Positions 34,007 to 34,117 of a stretch of 34,117 bases of DNA are shown one piece after another (position 1 is the stretch's first letter; every line of letters starts with the position of its first letter). Location: positions 1 through 34,117 of the forward strand of contig JAVBNE010000020.1 of assembly GCA_031551755.1 (NCBI GenBank), in the 5' to 3' direction. This DNA is from JAVBMU01 sp031551755. Its GTDB lineage: Bacteria > Actinomycetota > Actinomycetes > Actinomycetales > Cellulomonadaceae. Made by a program: the position numbers and the translations under genes. The notes beneath the pieces are model-generated. The model had not been told where the DNA came from and made no database searches. It saw only the letters and a list, made by a program, of their open reading frames with translations.

Positions 34007-34050
34007 GGTGCGGCGGCCAGGGCTTTCTCGGGTCCAGTGCTGTGGTTTTT

Positions 34051-34079
34051 GGGGGGGGGGGGGGGGGGGTTGGGGGGGG
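34051..34079. other. Poly-G run, probably a sequencing artefact at a contig end
   Basis: Nineteen G's in a row (34051-34069), TT, then eight more G's, and another G run at the last bases of the window. Just before it GGCTTTCT(T/C)GGGT occurs twice (33997-34009, 34021-34033). This pattern fits low-quality read ends better than real sequence. No gene is called from 34007 to the end. Confidence 0.65.
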
Positions 34080-34117
34080 CTCGACGCAAGAACAACACCG
34101 ACAGAAGGCGGGGGGGA

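Overview
The window is chromosomal DNA of a high-G+C actinomycete. Supporting signs are the G/C-rich third positions, many GTG starts, several leaderless-looking starts with a TANNNT box about 7 nt upstream, a 32-residue bS22-type ribosomal peptide, and gene blocks I recall from Mycobacterium tuberculosis (proC / bS22 / glutaredoxin / rex; histidine phosphatase / resA / ccdA / resB / ccsB; radA / disA / anchored protein / mutY). A Micrococcales-type host is my guess, from the trkH-trkA, glpD-glpF-glpK and LPXTG gene content; the sequence does not settle the genus.

Layout. 1-3083 (minus): a three-gene cassette made of a WXG100-like protein, a 744-aa protein with a WXG/LXG-like helical N-terminus, and a lipoprotein cut by the window edge. 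3232-8051 (minus): a tightly coupled cytochrome c maturation (System II) operon with a histidine phosphatase, ResA, CcdA, ResB and CcsB. 8145-9272: divergent marR and yceI sharing a palindromic operator. 9349-10578 (minus): rex, a glutaredoxin and the bS22 peptide. 10796-11034: remains of a broken gene. 11076-12308: acuC. 12445-14569: trkH-trkA potassium uptake. 14730-17027 (minus): a K+ channel, an anchored protein of unknown function and proC. 17093-19570: radA-disA (DNA repair and c-di-AMP synthesis). 19723-22155: an anchored extracellular protein, mutY with a frameshift, and argA. 22324-26537: glycerol use (glpD, glpF, glpK). 26929-29316: an LPXTG-anchored beta-helix surface protein. 29407-33947: a PucR regulator, an FAD-dependent amine oxidase and a POT peptide transporter. 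The last 70 bases contain long G runs typical of a poor contig end.

How the genes fit together. The cytochrome c genes, rex and the glutaredoxin form a redox/respiration region. As I remember the order in relatives, a hemA-hemC-hemB-hemL block should lie between rex and the phosphatase; here that place holds marR-yceI. DisA makes c-di-AMP, which in other bacteria controls K+ transport, and a Trk system and a K+ channel lie within about 6 kb of it. The least explained part is the WXG-like cassette at the left edge. Other points to check are the mutY frameshift, the collapsed gene at 10.8-11.0 kb, a six-codon reading frame before glpF, and the palindromes before yceI, the surface protein and the peptide transporter.
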